This document shows, in pieces, positions 45,266 through 54,245 of a DNA stretch of 54,317 nt. Position 1 is the first letter of the stretch. Each line of letters begins with the position of its first letter. The DNA lies in NCBI RefSeq assembly GCF_000380125.1, contig NZ_KB904566.1:1-54317 (forward strand), given 5' to 3'. The position numbers and the translations under genes are program-made. The stretch is from Streptococcus ovis DSM 16829 (lineage in GTDB: Bacteria > Bacillota > Bacilli > Lactobacillales > Streptococcaceae). Below the pieces are notes generated by a model that was given only the letters and a program-made list of their open reading frames with translations, did not search any database and was not told where the DNA came from.

Positions 45266-45608
45266 TTTTCCTCCTTAATAAATGACACAATGATAGAAAT
45301 ATCATTTCTCCGTCATTTGTTACTGGTAGCAAATTCAAAATATTTAACCAACAAAACAAACGTATTAAGACCGTCGGTACATTTTCCACTGGTAACAGGA
45401 ATCCTAGAAAAATAAGAACAAGTGGAGCAGAACTAGCAATCAGCAGGTTGTGAAAATCATTCTGTTTATTTTCATAAAAAATTGCTGGAAGAAGAATAGA
45501 TGCTCTCACAATCGGTTTGTAGCCTAACATCATTGCCACTACCAAATGGATTGTTTCATGTAATAAAACAAGTCCTACAATCCCTAGAAAAGATATGAAA
45601 AGAATCAT
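45258..45608 (-). CDS. Mini HExxH membrane metalloprotease (site-2-protease/DUF3267-like)
   Basis: A 116-aa protein with three to four membrane segments. HETIH at residues 17-21 in LLHETIHLVVAMMLG is a zinc motif inside a membrane helix, and NLLPVTNDGEMI (92-103) supplies the third ligand in an NxxP-D-G context. Both are hallmarks of intramembrane metalloproteases. It is far shorter than RseP/Eep and lacks a PDZ domain, resembling the DUF3267 group. Its place in the cassette suggests it trims the exported peptide. It overlaps its neighbours by 4 and 8 bases. Confidence 0.72.
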   Translation of the reverse strand: MILFISFLGIVGLVLLHETIHLVVAMMLGYKPIVRASILLPAIFYENKQNDFHNLLIASSAPLVLIFLGFLLPVENVPTVLIRLFCWLNILNLLPVTNDGEMIFLSLCHLLRRKNA

Positions 45609-45871
45609 GCGGTAACTCGTCTAGGTTTCTTTAATAAGAAATAACCTGTCAACCAGATTGTCACAAACACTGCATAAATCACATAAAATTGTACATCAAG
45701 AGAAAAGACATTTGTCAATGTTTCTTTTGTGTCTATATTTTGAATAACCAGCCCCATTAACGTTGTTCTAGTTTCATTAAAAATTTGGAACAATTCTACT
45801 CCAAAATCAACTACAAATAAAAACAACCAAGTTAAAGTAGCATATGTAAATTGTTGTAAGTACTGTTTCAT
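45605..45871 (-). CDS. Two-TM membrane protein of the exporter cassette
   Basis: An 88-aa protein starting MKQYLQQFTYATLTWLFLFV. There is one hydrophobic segment near 10-28, a polar extracellular-sized stretch (NETRTTLMGLVIQNIDTKET), a second segment near 60-80, and a basic end, KKPRRVTA. It is unrecognised. It overlaps both neighbours by 4 bases (ATGA), so it is a fixed part of the operon. It could be an immunity protein or a permease subunit; the sequence does not decide. Confidence 0.65.
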   Translation of the reverse strand: MKQYLQQFTYATLTWLFLFVVDFGVELFQIFNETRTTLMGLVIQNIDTKETLTNVFSLDVQFYVIYAVFVTIWLTGYFLLKKPRRVTA

Positions 45872-47167
45872 TTTACAGTCTCCGTTTCTGTTTTGATAAT
45901 ATACATTAAAATGGTGATTAACACCAACATAATAGGGAATAATAATATTGGAACTTTCATCAAAATATAAAGCATAGTAACAGAAAGAAGTAATAGCACA
46001 AAGGATATCGTCTCATTCATGCTACTAGCTGATTTTGGAAAAAGAAAACCAATAATGATACTCACCAAACTGACTGCCATAGTCTGAAGAAAAGGCAATA
46101 AGCCATTTTCAAAATAAACTCCTAATAACAAGGAAGGCAAAGCTAAAAAAATTGTAAATAGTAATAAACTAATAAATTCATTTTTTGTAGTAAATCTTAA
46201 AAGAGGATACATTCTCCTATGTCTTACAGTCGAATCCCCATAATGCAAAAAACTCATCCCTAAAAGTGGCCAAAAATCCATTATATTGTGACCTGCTAGG
46301 GTTATCTCATCAATATAGAGCGAGTATGTGCCTACACAAAAAAGAAATAAAGCAGAATGAAGAAAGAATTTAGTACGTATCATTGCTAAAGCGACCGCTT
46401 CTATCCTTCTTCCCGAAGAAATATTTGATAGAATAGGAAGAAACTTTTTTGGCAAGAATGTAGCATCATACTGTGTTCTATCTACTAAAAGAAGTACAAT
46501 CAGTGTCACACAAGATATTCCCAGTAATAAAAGTGCCAATTCAATCGGATTTTCTATCGTTTTCACCAGATAAAATTCAATATGGAATTTAAATACAAAA
46601 AGATAACTTAAACCAAGCAGGAAATAACATAACGTTATAGCTCCATGGCCTTTTCTTTCTGAAAATCCCATATATTTTATCATCAAATTATACAAAAAAT
46701 TTGAAAATAAATAACTAATCAGAAAGAAAAAGTGGCAAGATAAAAACAAACTAATAGCAATAGGAACTGACTGAAGAACTCCGAGACCTGGAATCAGTAT
46801 CACAAAGAATAATTCAAAAAGAGAGAGAGCTAAGCCCAGTTTGAACAACTTCACGGACCAATATACCTCTGTCTCACTGTATGGTAGTGTTTTAGCTAGA
46901 AATAAGGAACTAGTTTGCAAAGAAACAATTGTATTCATTAGTATGAAGATAAAAATTCCTGCTATCAGTGATAAATTGTTATAACTACCGATTGAAAGAC
47001 TGATATTCGTCTTTAATTCCTCAAAACTATACAGTTCCCCGACACGAGATAATTTTGCAAATTCTACTACATTAAGATAGAAATAGAATAAATAACTTCC
47101 AACACCGAACAGCAGGATCCCCGTCGACTTTTTGGATTTTTTAGAAAGGATTGCTGTAAAACGCCAT
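45868..47167 (-). pseudogene. ABC permease of the cassette, frameshifted near its start
   Basis: The frame is open from 47178 to the stop at 45868 but contains no ATG, GTG or TTG until 46938. Its first 80 codons encode a credible N-terminus (FTAILSKKSKKSTGILLFGV, a membrane segment). An ATG at 47165-47167 with AAGGA at good spacing reads MAFYSNPF and stops. Removing one T from the TTTT run (47158-47161) gives MAFTAILSKK and a 432-aa protein with about ten membrane segments. So the gene looks like an ABC exporter permease disabled or phase-varied by a 1-base insertion. Starting at 46938 (356 aa) is the conventional but less likely reading. A sequencing error is also possible. Confidence 0.7.
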
Positions 47168-47190
47168 GAAAAGATTCCTTAAGATATAAT

Positions 47191-47907
47191 TTAAGCAGAT
47201 ATAAAATATTTACGAATGTTGCGGATTTTCTCACCAATATCTCCTGTCTCCTTCACGTGTTCATTAATGGCATTAACTTCTCCTTCAAATTTAGTAAGAG
47301 TCCCTTTATTCATAATATAAATATTTTCAGGAAATTTTTGCAAAGTATTCAAGTCATGTGATACAACAATAAAACTTCGTGTCCTTTTCAAGTGAAGCAA
47401 TAATTCCTGTACCAATAAAACCGTGTCAAAATCTAAACCACTAAACAATTCATCTGCAAATACATAATCTGTATTTGCTGCAATTGCAGCAATTAACTGA
47501 ATCTTTTTCTTCATACCAAAGGAATAGGATTCTAATAATTGATAACGATGATCTTCCAAATCAAAAATAGAAAACAATAAATCTACCTGTTGCTCACTTG
47601 AATTTGGATAATGCCTCAAGGTTAACTTTAAATATTCATCTGCAGTAAGATAATCAGGCAGATAAAAATCAGATGGGATATAAAAGATTGATTTTTTGTA
47701 ATCCTTCGTACCTACAACCTCTCCATGGCACATTATAGTGCCACTATCTGCTTTTAATAAATTCATCATTGTATTCATGAAAGTTGTTTTTCCGCAACCA
47801 TTCATTCCTACAATAACATAAATTTCCTTAGGCTTAAATTGTATGGAAAGATTAGCTAAAACTGTCTTTTTTTGAAAGGATTTAGATAAATTGGTAACAG
47901 TAATCAT
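47191..47907 (-). CDS. ABC transporter ATP-binding protein
   Basis: A 238-aa ATPase. Walker A is GMNGCGKTT (35-43 region), the signature is the unusual SYSFGMKKK in place of LSGGQ, Walker B is YVFADELFSGLD and the H-loop is VVSHD. SFGMKKK signatures are common in peptide and bacteriocin self-protection or export ATPases of Firmicutes. It begins behind AGGAGG after an attenuator hairpin. The permease frame follows 23 bases after its stop. Confidence 0.92.
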   Translation of the reverse strand: MITVTNLSKSFQKKTVLANLSIQFKPKEIYVIVGMNGCGKTTFMNTMMNLLKADSGTIMCHGEVVGTKDYKKSIFYIPSDFYLPDYLTADEYLKLTLRHYPNSSEQQVDLLFSIFDLEDHRYQLLESYSFGMKKKIQLIAAIAANTDYVFADELFSGLDFDTVLLVQELLLHLKRTRSFIVVSHDLNTLQKFPENIYIMNKGTLTKFEGEVNAINEHVKETGDIGEKIRNIRKYFISA

Positions 47908-47920
47908 AAATTTTCCTCCT

Positions 47921-47951
47921 AAAAAGAGAGGAGGTTGGAAAAAGCACCTCC
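47921..47951 (-). terminator. Attenuator between the peptide gene and the ABC ATPase gene
   Basis: GGAGGT (minus strand, 47951-47946) pairs with ACCTCC (47935-47930) around a 10-base loop, extended by GAGA/TCTC, and is followed by CTCTTTTT. Incomplete termination here would give much peptide message and less transporter message, the usual pattern in bacteriocin operons. Confidence 0.65.
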
Positions 47952-48096
47952 ATCTCCTAACTCGTATGGTTTTAAAGGGTTGATGTAATCATTTAGTAGG
48001 GAGTTAGTCTAAGTGAGTATTTATTTTACAATGAAGACTTGCTTAGAAATCAATTTCCTCCAAATACCAACTTCTACCTCACCCTTATTCTTTTAA

Positions 48097-48318
48097 TTAG
48101 TTACATGCAATCCCCATTTGTCCAGATTTTGGCCAATGGAATTTGACATTAAAAGCAAAACTTCTACCTCGACTAGTACAATACCAAGCATACAAACCAA
48201 TTCCCGCCAAGACAACTAAGCCAAAAACAAACCACATCCAACGATTTTCAATGACATGTTGATATTTTCTCTCCAAATCCAATACATAACCTTGAAACAT
48301 TTCTGATAGTGTTGTCAT
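48097..48318 (-). CDS. Candidate exported peptide precursor (73 aa, two Cys)
   Basis: The product starts MTTLSEMFQGYVLDLERKYQ behind AGGAGG. A charged N-terminal 26 residues is followed by one membrane segment (about 27-46). A 27-residue C-terminal part begins at Cys47 (CTSRGRSFAF) and ends FHWPKSGQMGIACN, with Cys72. There is no double-glycine leader. I do not recognise the family. It heads a cassette of ABC ATPase, permease, HExxH protease and thioredoxin-like protein, so the C-terminal part may be cut out, disulfide-bonded and exported as a bacteriocin or signal. A cin-box-like sequence upstream suggests competence control. An ordinary small membrane protein is the alternative. Confidence 0.65.
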   Translation of the reverse strand: MTTLSEMFQGYVLDLERKYQHVIENRWMWFVFGLVVLAGIGLYAWYCTSRGRSFAFNVKFHWPKSGQMGIACN

Positions 48319-48359
48319 AAGATTCCTCCTAAAATTATCATTAAGATTTCTCTCTCATT

Positions 48360-48390
48360 TTATCTATTCGAAAAAAATTCTAAAATTATC
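48360..48390 (-). promoter_or_regulatory. cin-box-like SigX promoter of the peptide cassette
   Basis: On the minus strand TTCGAATA (48372-48365) matches TNCGAATA and is preceded by AATTTTT, the T-rich element typical of late competence promoters. It stands 46 bases before the peptide ATG, and no better sigma-A promoter was seen between it and the recO terminator. The match is by eye only. Confidence 0.5.
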
Positions 48391-48392
48391 AA

Positions 48393-48439
48393 AAAAAGAT
48401 TGGAAAGAATATCTAAAATAGATTTTTCCCAATCTTTTT
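48393..48439. terminator. recO terminator, bidirectional
   Basis: AAAAAGATTGG (48393-48403) and CCAATCTTTTT (48429-48439) form a perfect 11-bp stem around a 25-base loop that itself contains ATCT/AGAT. T-runs lie on both strands. It insulates the peptide cassette from recO. Confidence 0.85.
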
Positions 48440-48446
48440 ATAACCA

Positions 48447-49205
48447 TTATTTTTTCATAATCTGACCCCAATCTGTCAGATTATCAATAAATTTCTTACT
48501 CTTCAAGTGAATGCCTACATATTCTTCATACAACTGGTCGATAAACAGACGTAACTTCCGCTTCATTTCAGGTTTAATTGAAATAGTTTCTAATTCTGCA
48601 AAGGAAATAGCCTGAAATTGATCCAACAAATAGAGGACATTAGGATCCACATGGCTTCGCCTTTCATCCTCCTGATAATGCTGAGGGCATAAAACTCCCG
48701 AATACTTGTAAGAATAATCAAATGGCAAACCCACACGATGGCAAAATACACACTCATGAAAATTCAATGATACACCGAATCGCCCCAACAATTGAATTTC
48801 AAAAATGTTGGTGAGAATTTCTGCATCCATTCCCTCTTCCATCAAATCCAACGTTTTCTCAACAAAAGAAAACAACGCTGCATCGATAATTCCATCCTGC
48901 ATGCAGGCATCTGCCAATGAAACCACGTAAGAAGCATAAGCAAGTGTAAAAATATCAGCCTGTATCCGTTTAAACATCTTCATCTGTGACACATCATCTA
49001 TATAACCAAGCCCTTCTTCATTCAACTTAACAATATAATCTGCCACAACCAACTGTTGAATCCCAGCGGTCAATTTCGAGTGCGAAGCATGTTTCACGAA
49101 AAACATTCGTTTCCCTGCCTGCTCTGTAAATATTTTTACCAACTTATCATCTTCTCGATAATTTCGATTGTATAAAACCAGGCCCCTTGTCTCTACTCTT
49201 TGCAT
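48447..49205 (-). CDS. recO: DNA repair protein RecO
   Basis: A 252-aa RecO, which loads RecA onto SSB-coated DNA with RecR. It has an N-terminal OB fold ([20 protein letters not shown]) and a helical domain with a CVFC and CPQH cysteine cluster (about 151-178). The start lies 13 bases inside the aminotransferase gene, so translation is coupled. RecO is also needed for some steps of transformation in naturally competent bacteria. Confidence 0.96.
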   Translation of the reverse strand: MQRVETRGLVLYNRNYREDDKLVKIFTEQAGKRMFFVKHASHSKLTAGIQQLVVADYIVKLNEEGLGYIDDVSQMKMFKRIQADIFTLAYASYVVSLADACMQDGIIDAALFSFVEKTLDLMEEGMDAEILTNIFEIQLLGRFGVSLNFHECVFCHRVGLPFDYSYKYSGVLCPQHYQEDERRSHVDPNVLYLLDQFQAISFAELETISIKPEMKRKLRLFIDQLYEEYVGIHLKSKKFIDNLTDWGQIMKK

Positions 49206-50368
49206 TCTTCCATATATTCCTTCAACCGTTTCATTGCTTCTTGAATGACTTCCATACTAGCTGCATAGGATACTCGAACATAGCCTTCCCCATATTGACC
49301 AAAAGCCACACCTGGGATAAGAGCTACTGCTTTTTTTCGCGCAAAATCCTGCAGGAAAGCAAAGGAATCTTGAGAATAGCCCTCTGGAATCTTGGCAAAG
49401 ATATAGAAGGCCCCATCAGGCCGAATAATTTGAAAACCTAATTCCGACATTTTCTCCATCAGATAATCTCGACGAACCCTATATTCGTCACGCATCGGTA
49501 CTGCATCATCTTTTCCATTTTTGAGCGCTTCAATCGCACCATATTGCATCGATGTAGCTGCTGCAGTTACTAAATATTGATGGCTCTTAATCACTTGAGA
49601 TATAATTTCTGGCGAAGATAAAATCATGCCAATCCGCCAACCTGTCATTGCATGAGATTTAGACAGACCCTGAATCAAGATTGTCTGCTCCGGCAAATAC
49701 TCCGCAATAGAGACATGGGGTTGACCCGTGTAGTTCAACTCTGCATACACTTCATCGGACAGGACAAAAATTGGATATTTTTTCAATACCTCTGCTAAAG
49801 CCTGAATCTCCTTGCGAGAGTAGGTGACACCTGTCGGATTTGTTGGGTAATTCAAAATCACAGCCTTCAGTTTCTCACCCTGTTCAATGATTGCTTTCTC
49901 TAACATCTCTGGTGTCAGGACAAAATTATTTGCAGTTGTATCAATCTCAACCACATCTGCTCCCATCAGTTTCACAATGGGCTCGTAACCTGGATAAGCA
50001 GGAGCTGGCAGCAAAACACGGTCTCCTGCCTCCAAAATAGCAACTAGGGAAGCAGATAGGGCTTCTGTTGCACCAATTGTTATCAAAATCTGATTTTCTG
50101 CTGCATAAGCAAGCTGATATTTTTCTCTCACAAAATCAGAAACAGCTTCTCGCAACTCCAACAAACCCGCCATCCCAGTGTAATGACTTTGATTGGCATC
50201 AATTGCTGCTTTCGCAGCCTCCTTCACATGATCCGTTGTCGCAAAATCAGGCTCACCTAAGGTTAATTTCAAAATCCCAGGGATATTTGATATGGACTGA
50301 TCAAATTGGCGAATCATTGATACCTCAATTCGGTCTAATTGCTTATTAAAACGCTGGCTCAAATTCAT
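49193..50368 (-). CDS. Class I/II aminotransferase (AraT-like)
   Basis: A 391-aa PLP enzyme. [46 protein letters not shown] and [17 protein letters not shown] (with the PLP lysine) identify a fold-type I aminotransferase of the AspC/AraT group. Streptococcal relatives act on aromatic amino acids, but substrate cannot be told from sequence by eye. A TATAAT lies at about 50402-50407, with GAGGTGATAG as ribosome site. Confidence 0.9.
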   Translation of the reverse strand: MNLSQRFNKQLDRIEVSMIRQFDQSISNIPGILKLTLGEPDFATTDHVKEAAKAAIDANQSHYTGMAGLLELREAVSDFVREKYQLAYAAENQILITIGATEALSASLVAILEAGDRVLLPAPAYPGYEPIVKLMGADVVEIDTTANNFVLTPEMLEKAIIEQGEKLKAVILNYPTNPTGVTYSRKEIQALAEVLKKYPIFVLSDEVYAELNYTGQPHVSIAEYLPEQTILIQGLSKSHAMTGWRIGMILSSPEIISQVIKSHQYLVTAAATSMQYGAIEALKNGKDDAVPMRDEYRVRRDYLMEKMSELGFQIIRPDGAFYIFAKIPEGYSQDSFAFLQDFARKKAVALIPGVAFGQYGEGYVRVSYAASMEVIQEAMKRLKEYMEECKE

Positions 50369-50432
50369 ACTATCACCTCACACACTTCTCATTTCTGTTT
50401 TATTATAACGTATTTTCAAAAATTAACACAAC

Positions 50433-50458
50433 AAAAAGTCATTGGCTTCCCAATGACT
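50433..50458 (-). terminator. prs terminator
   Basis: AGTCATTGG (50437-50445) and CCAATGACT (50450-50458) form a perfect 9-bp stem with a 4-base loop, followed on the minus strand by TTTTTG. It closes prs ahead of the aminotransferase promoter. Confidence 0.87.
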
Positions 50459-50465
50459 CTTGCTG

Positions 50466-51434
50466 TTATTTAAATTTATCTGTTTCAAATAGTGGTGATA
50501 ATGGGCGTTTTTCATGAATTCGTACAATCGCATCTGCTAACAATTCTGCAGTTGATATGGTTTCAATCTTATCAATTAAACGATCTTCAGAAATCTCAAT
50601 CGTATCCAAAACTACCAATTTCTTGATGGCAGATTTTGAAATATTTCCCATAGCTGGTCCAGAAAGAACAGGGTGCGTACAAGAAGCATATACTTCCACA
50701 GCTCCTGCCTCAGCCAAGGCATCGGCTGCATGACAAATAGTTCCAGCCGTATCAATCATATCATCAATCAAAATACAAGTTTTACCTTCAATATTTCCGA
50801 TGATATTCATGACTTCTGATGTATTCATCTTATCCACACTACGGCGCTTGTCAATAATCGCAATTGGTGTTTTTAAGAATTGGGCTAACTTACGAGCTCG
50901 AGTGACACCACCATGGTCTGGAGAAACGACTACATAACCATCACCAGTCATCCCACGGCGTTCAAAATAATCCGCAATCAATGGAGCCCCCATCAAGTGA
51001 TCCACTGGAATATCAAAGAATCCTTGAATCTGTGCCGCATGCAAATCAATCGTTAACAAACGATCCACACCAGCAGTTTCTAACATATTCGCCACCAATT
51101 TAGAAGTAATCGGTTCACGAGCACGTGCCTTACGGTCTTGACGTGCATACCCATAATATGGAATAACGACATTCACTGACTCAGCGGATGCACGCTTTAA
51201 AGCATCCACCATAATTAAAATTTCCATTAAGTTATCATTCACTGGTGAACTTGTTGATTGGAGAATATAAACGTGACTTCCACGAATGGATTCCTCGATA
51301 TTCACCTGAATTTCACCATCTGAAAATTGACGAACAGTAGATTTTCCAAGAGAAAGTCCGATATGTTCTGCAACCTGTTTTGCTAGTTCCTGATTTGACG
51401 AAAGTGCAAACAACTTTAAGTCAGAAAACGCCAT
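50466..51434 (-). CDS. prs: Ribose-phosphate pyrophosphokinase
   Basis: A 322-aa PRPP synthetase, supplying PRPP to the pur genes in this window as well as to pyrimidine, NAD, His and Trp synthesis. It contains [48 protein letters not shown] and the PRPP-binding [18 protein letters not shown]. It starts [20 protein letters not shown] behind AGGAGG. Confidence 0.97.
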   Translation of the reverse strand: MAFSDLKLFALSSNQELAKQVAEHIGLSLGKSTVRQFSDGEIQVNIEESIRGSHVYILQSTSSPVNDNLMEILIMVDALKRASAESVNVVIPYYGYARQDRKARAREPITSKLVANMLETAGVDRLLTIDLHAAQIQGFFDIPVDHLMGAPLIADYFERRGMTGDGYVVVSPDHGGVTRARKLAQFLKTPIAIIDKRRSVDKMNTSEVMNIIGNIEGKTCILIDDMIDTAGTICHAADALAEAGAVEVYASCTHPVLSGPAMGNISKSAIKKLVVLDTIEISEDRLIDKIETISTAELLADAIVRIHEKRPLSPLFETDKFK

Positions 51435-51493
51435 GATAGCCTCCTATTTTTTCTTCTATACCATTTTAACGCTTTTTGTAACAATTTTCAATC

Positions 51494-51522
51494 AAAAAAA
51501 AATGTGGTTTCCCACATTTTTT
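51494..51522. terminator. pcsB terminator
   Basis: AAAAAATGTGG (51497-51507) and CCACATTTTTT (51512-51522) form a perfect 11-bp stem with a 4-base loop. The A-run on the left gives a T-run on the minus strand after pcsB, and the hairpin is symmetrical enough to act in both directions. Confidence 0.87.
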
Positions 51523-51531
51523 AGCTTATTC

Positions 51532-52749
51532 TTAATTTGGATAGATGTACATAACACTTCCGCCCCATGTACCAGCAGTTGGATTAAACCATCCACGGAA
51601 GTTACTTACATAGCGATTACCAGCATAGTTAGATTCAACAACCTGAATTTGTGCTCCATTCACTGCTGTGACAACTGCAACGTGTCCGTAACCACCACCA
51701 TCGTATGGCCAAACCGCAACAGCACCAACTGCAGGAGTACTTCCTACTCTAAATCCAGCTGCACGAGCTGAAGCAGGCCACATATTCGCGTTCCCCCAAT
51801 AGTTACCAACCCAACCAGCTGCTTGTTTTGCACCCCAAGTGCATTCACCAACTGGATATGTGTTGCCAGCACTACTATATGTAATCGGTGCAGGTGCAGG
51901 TGTTGGAACTGGAGTTGCTACTGTATTAGTTTGTGCAGGCGCAGGTGCAGGTGTTGAAGCTACTGGTGTAGCTGCTACTGCTGTGACAACAGGCTGTTGC
52001 TGTTGTTGTTGAGCTACTGCAGCTTGCTTGGCTTGGTAAGCAGCCTGCGCTGCTGCTGCTGCCTTAGCTGCTGCTTCCGCTGCTGCCTTTTGCTCAAGCA
52101 ATTCTGCCTTTTTACCTTCTGCTGTTTCTTTTTCAGCAGCCAATGACAATTGAGCTGCTTTAAGCGCTGCTTCTTGTGCTTTCAAAGCTTCTGCATCATC
52201 AGCTAATTTCTTTTGGTTATCCCAAACAGTATTGATTGCTTTTTGGTTTTCTTGTTGTTTTTTTGCAATCACTTCTTTATCAGCTTTTTGTTTTTCTAAC
52301 ATACGGTTATTAGCAGAAACAATTTCACGCATCGCATTAACACGAGAAATGGCATCAACAATTGATTTAGAATCTAGGATAGTGTTGATATAGCTAGTTG
52401 CTGAAGCATCTGTTTGTGCGCTACGTGCTTGCTCTTTTAAAGCACCATCACGTGAAACAATATCTGCAGCTAATTGTTCAATTTCTGCACTCAATGCTTT
52501 TGACTCTGCTTCTAATTTTTCATTTTCAGCAGTCAATTTATCTTGTTCTGCACGAATTGTATCTACTTGAGATTGTAATTTATCTACTTCTGCTTGAGCT
52601 GTCGCTTGTTTTGCAGAGATTTCACTGATTTTATTTTCTTGTACAGCAATTTGGCTATCTGTATCATCAGCTTTCACTATTACAACATTTCCAAAATTTG
52701 ATAAAACAATGCTACTTAATAATAGTGTTGCTAATATTTTTTTCTTCAT
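51532..52749 (-). CDS. pcsB: PcsB, cell-division peptidoglycan hydrolase
   Basis: A 405-aa secreted protein. It has a signal peptide (1-27, ending VIVKA), a long coiled-coil domain (about 30-245), an Ala/Pro/Gln-rich linker with a QQQQQ run (about 245-290), and a C-terminal CHAP domain with Cys303 in GECTWG and His356 in YGHVAVV. In streptococci PcsB is activated by FtsEX at the septum and is usually essential. A WalR/VicR box upstream fits its known control. Its CHAP domain is closely similar to that of the lysin at 25540. Confidence 0.95.
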   Translation of the reverse strand: MKKKILATLLLSSIVLSNFGNVVIVKADDTDSQIAVQENKISEISAKQATAQAEVDKLQSQVDTIRAEQDKLTAENEKLEAESKALSAEIEQLAADIVSRDGALKEQARSAQTDASATSYINTILDSKSIVDAISRVNAMREIVSANNRMLEKQKADKEVIAKKQQENQKAINTVWDNQKKLADDAEALKAQEAALKAAQLSLAAEKETAEGKKAELLEQKAAAEAAAKAAAAAQAAYQAKQAAVAQQQQQQPVVTAVAATPVASTPAPAPAQTNTVATPVPTPAPAPITYSSAGNTYPVGECTWGAKQAAGWVGNYWGNANMWPASARAAGFRVGSTPAVGAVAVWPYDGGGYGHVAVVTAVNGAQIQVVESNYAGNRYVSNFRGWFNPTAGTWGGSVMYIYPN

Positions 52750-52770
52750 AACTAGGTGTAACTCCTCTAT

Positions 52771-52830
52771 TCTTTATGACTATATTATTCTAACAAAAAA
52801 AACGCGCCAATATGTTACGCGTTTGTTACA
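52771..52830 (-). promoter_or_regulatory. pcsB promoter with WalR/VicR box, overlapping the mreD terminator
   Basis: On the minus strand TGTAAC-AAACG-CGTAAC (52830-52814) is a near match to the WalR box TGTWAH-N5-TGTWAH. TTGGCG (about 52811-52806), 17 bases and TAATAT (about 52788-52783) give the promoter. The stem AACGCG/CGCGTT (52801-52806 and 52818-52823), followed by eight Ts on the minus strand, is the mreCD terminator and shares bases with the box. Confidence 0.68.
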
Positions 52831-52833
52831 TTT

Positions 52834-53349
52834 CTATGTCTTATTTGTAAATCCAAAAAGAGCTTCAAACATTGGATGTAATAAAAATAGCAGGATGCTA
52901 TTAAAGACCAAACTAGGAGCTAAATCATAAAAAACAAAGAGAAACATTGACAAATTTGAAATATGAAATAATCTTGCCAATAAAAACATTGAAAATTTAA
53001 GCACAAATATGACGACAATTAAAATAATCAGATTCGTAACCCGTCTCATTTTTAAATACTGATAAAAATAATACACAAGGTAAATGACCAACGGAAATAA
53101 AGTAACTCCCATTCCAATCACATCAATATAATAAATATCATAAAAGAAACCTAACATCGCAAATAGAAAGAGACTATAAGACAATGGTAAATAAAATGAA
53201 CAAAAAATTCCCACCATCAATAGGAGATGGCTAGAAATTGAAATGACACCCGGCGACAAATTTATCAGCAACGTCGTAAGCTGCCCATCTAATGAAAATG
53301 CAATTAGAAGAAGCAGTGGTGCCAAATAGTTGATAGATTTTCTTAACAT
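52834..53349 (-). CDS. mreD: Rod shape-determining protein MreD
   Basis: A 171-aa membrane protein with five to six segments, starting MLRKSINYLAPLLLLIAFSL. Its place 2 bases after mreC and its size and topology identify MreD. In ovococci MreC and MreD direct peripheral peptidoglycan synthesis. MreD sequences diverge strongly, so the call leans on context. Confidence 0.92.
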   Translation of the reverse strand: MLRKSINYLAPLLLLIAFSLDGQLTTLLINLSPGVISISSHLLLMVGIFCSFYLPLSYSLFLFAMLGFFYDIYYIDVIGMGVTLFPLVIYLVYYFYQYLKMRRVTNLIILIVVIFVLKFSMFLLARLFHISNLSMFLFVFYDLAPSLVFNSILLFLLHPMFEALFGFTNKT

Positions 53350-53351
53350 AG

Positions 53352-54182
53352 CTACTTTCCAATCATTGATACAACATAAATATTAGAAAAATTAGCTGCT
53401 GGTTTAACAAACAATTCCCTGTCTAAATTATTTGAACGATTTTTAACAGAAGAAACTGTTCCCACTTGAATATTTGCAGGATAATTTCCAGCCAAATCGC
53501 TCGTTACAACAGCACTACCAGGCTTAACTTCCACATTTTCATTTAACTGACTAACGATAAAAGAATGACTATCTGTATCATAACCATTCAAAATACCATA
53601 GATATTCCCAGAATCCATTGAAATCTTTACAGCAATCTTAGAAAAATCATCAGAATTGGTAAGTAAGCGAACTGTAGTTGCATCATCATTTACTGAACTC
53701 ACTACACCAATCAACCCACCATTAGCAACCGCAAACATATTTTCTTTTACACCTGAATTTGTACCAGCATCTACTATCAATTTTTGATTCCAAGCATTAG
53801 GAGTTCGCACAGCAACAAGAGCAGATACAATATCTTGATTCACATCCATTGAATCTATTTGCAAAGCTTGGCGTAAACTTTCATTTTCGGCAATTAAAGC
53901 CTCGTTTTCAGCAACTTTACTTTCAAGTTGGGCAATTGTTTCTTTTAGTTCTTTATTCTCTTTATAAGCAGAAATCAAGTGTAACAGTTCATCTTTTTCA
54001 CCAGATACAAATTGAACAGGCTTTGCAATAACTGAGTCAACAGCAGCAAAAATTTGTCTTACACCACTTGTTACATATGGAATCTGTACTCCTTGGTAAA
54101 CAGTAAAAAACAAACTAGACAAAGAAATTAATAATAGGAAAGAGATTGTCATAATTAATCTAGACTTTTTGTATCGATTCAT
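53352..54182 (-). CDS. mreC: Cell shape-determining protein MreC
   Basis: A 276-aa protein with a single N-terminal membrane anchor (about 9-30), a coiled coil (about 65-105, ENKELKETIAQLESKVAENE) and the two-barrel MreC domain (VSALVAVRTPNAWNQKLIVD, NGGLIGVVSSVNDDATTVRL). MreC organises the peripheral wall-synthesis complex and in the pneumococcus is functionally linked to PcsB. It is followed 2 bases later by mreD and then by pcsB. Confidence 0.95.
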   Translation of the reverse strand: MNRYKKSRLIMTISFLLLISLSSLFFTVYQGVQIPYVTSGVRQIFAAVDSVIAKPVQFVSGEKDELLHLISAYKENKELKETIAQLESKVAENEALIAENESLRQALQIDSMDVNQDIVSALVAVRTPNAWNQKLIVDAGTNSGVKENMFAVANGGLIGVVSSVNDDATTVRLLTNSDDFSKIAVKISMDSGNIYGILNGYDTDSHSFIVSQLNENVEVKPGSAVVTSDLAGNYPANIQVGTVSSVKNRSNNLDRELFVKPAANFSNIYVVSMIGK

Positions 54183-54202
54183 AATAATTCCTCACGCATT
54201 TA

Positions 54203-54240
54203 GATACAATAAAACGAGAATATCATAAGATAATCTCGTT
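54203..54240 (-). terminator. Terminator after tRNA-Ser
   Basis: AACGAGA (54213-54219) pairs with TCTCGTT (54234-54240), and TATC/GATA inside extends it beyond one mismatch. The minus-strand tail TTTTATTG follows. It ends the tRNA transcript before mreC. Confidence 0.7.
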
Positions 54241-54245
54241 AACCA

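Noticed and set aside
51895-52010. Repeated GCAGGTGCAGG and TTGTTGTTG tracts
   Set aside because: They encode the Ala/Pro and Gln-rich linker of PcsB and are low-complexity coding sequence, not a CRISPR or mobile repeat.
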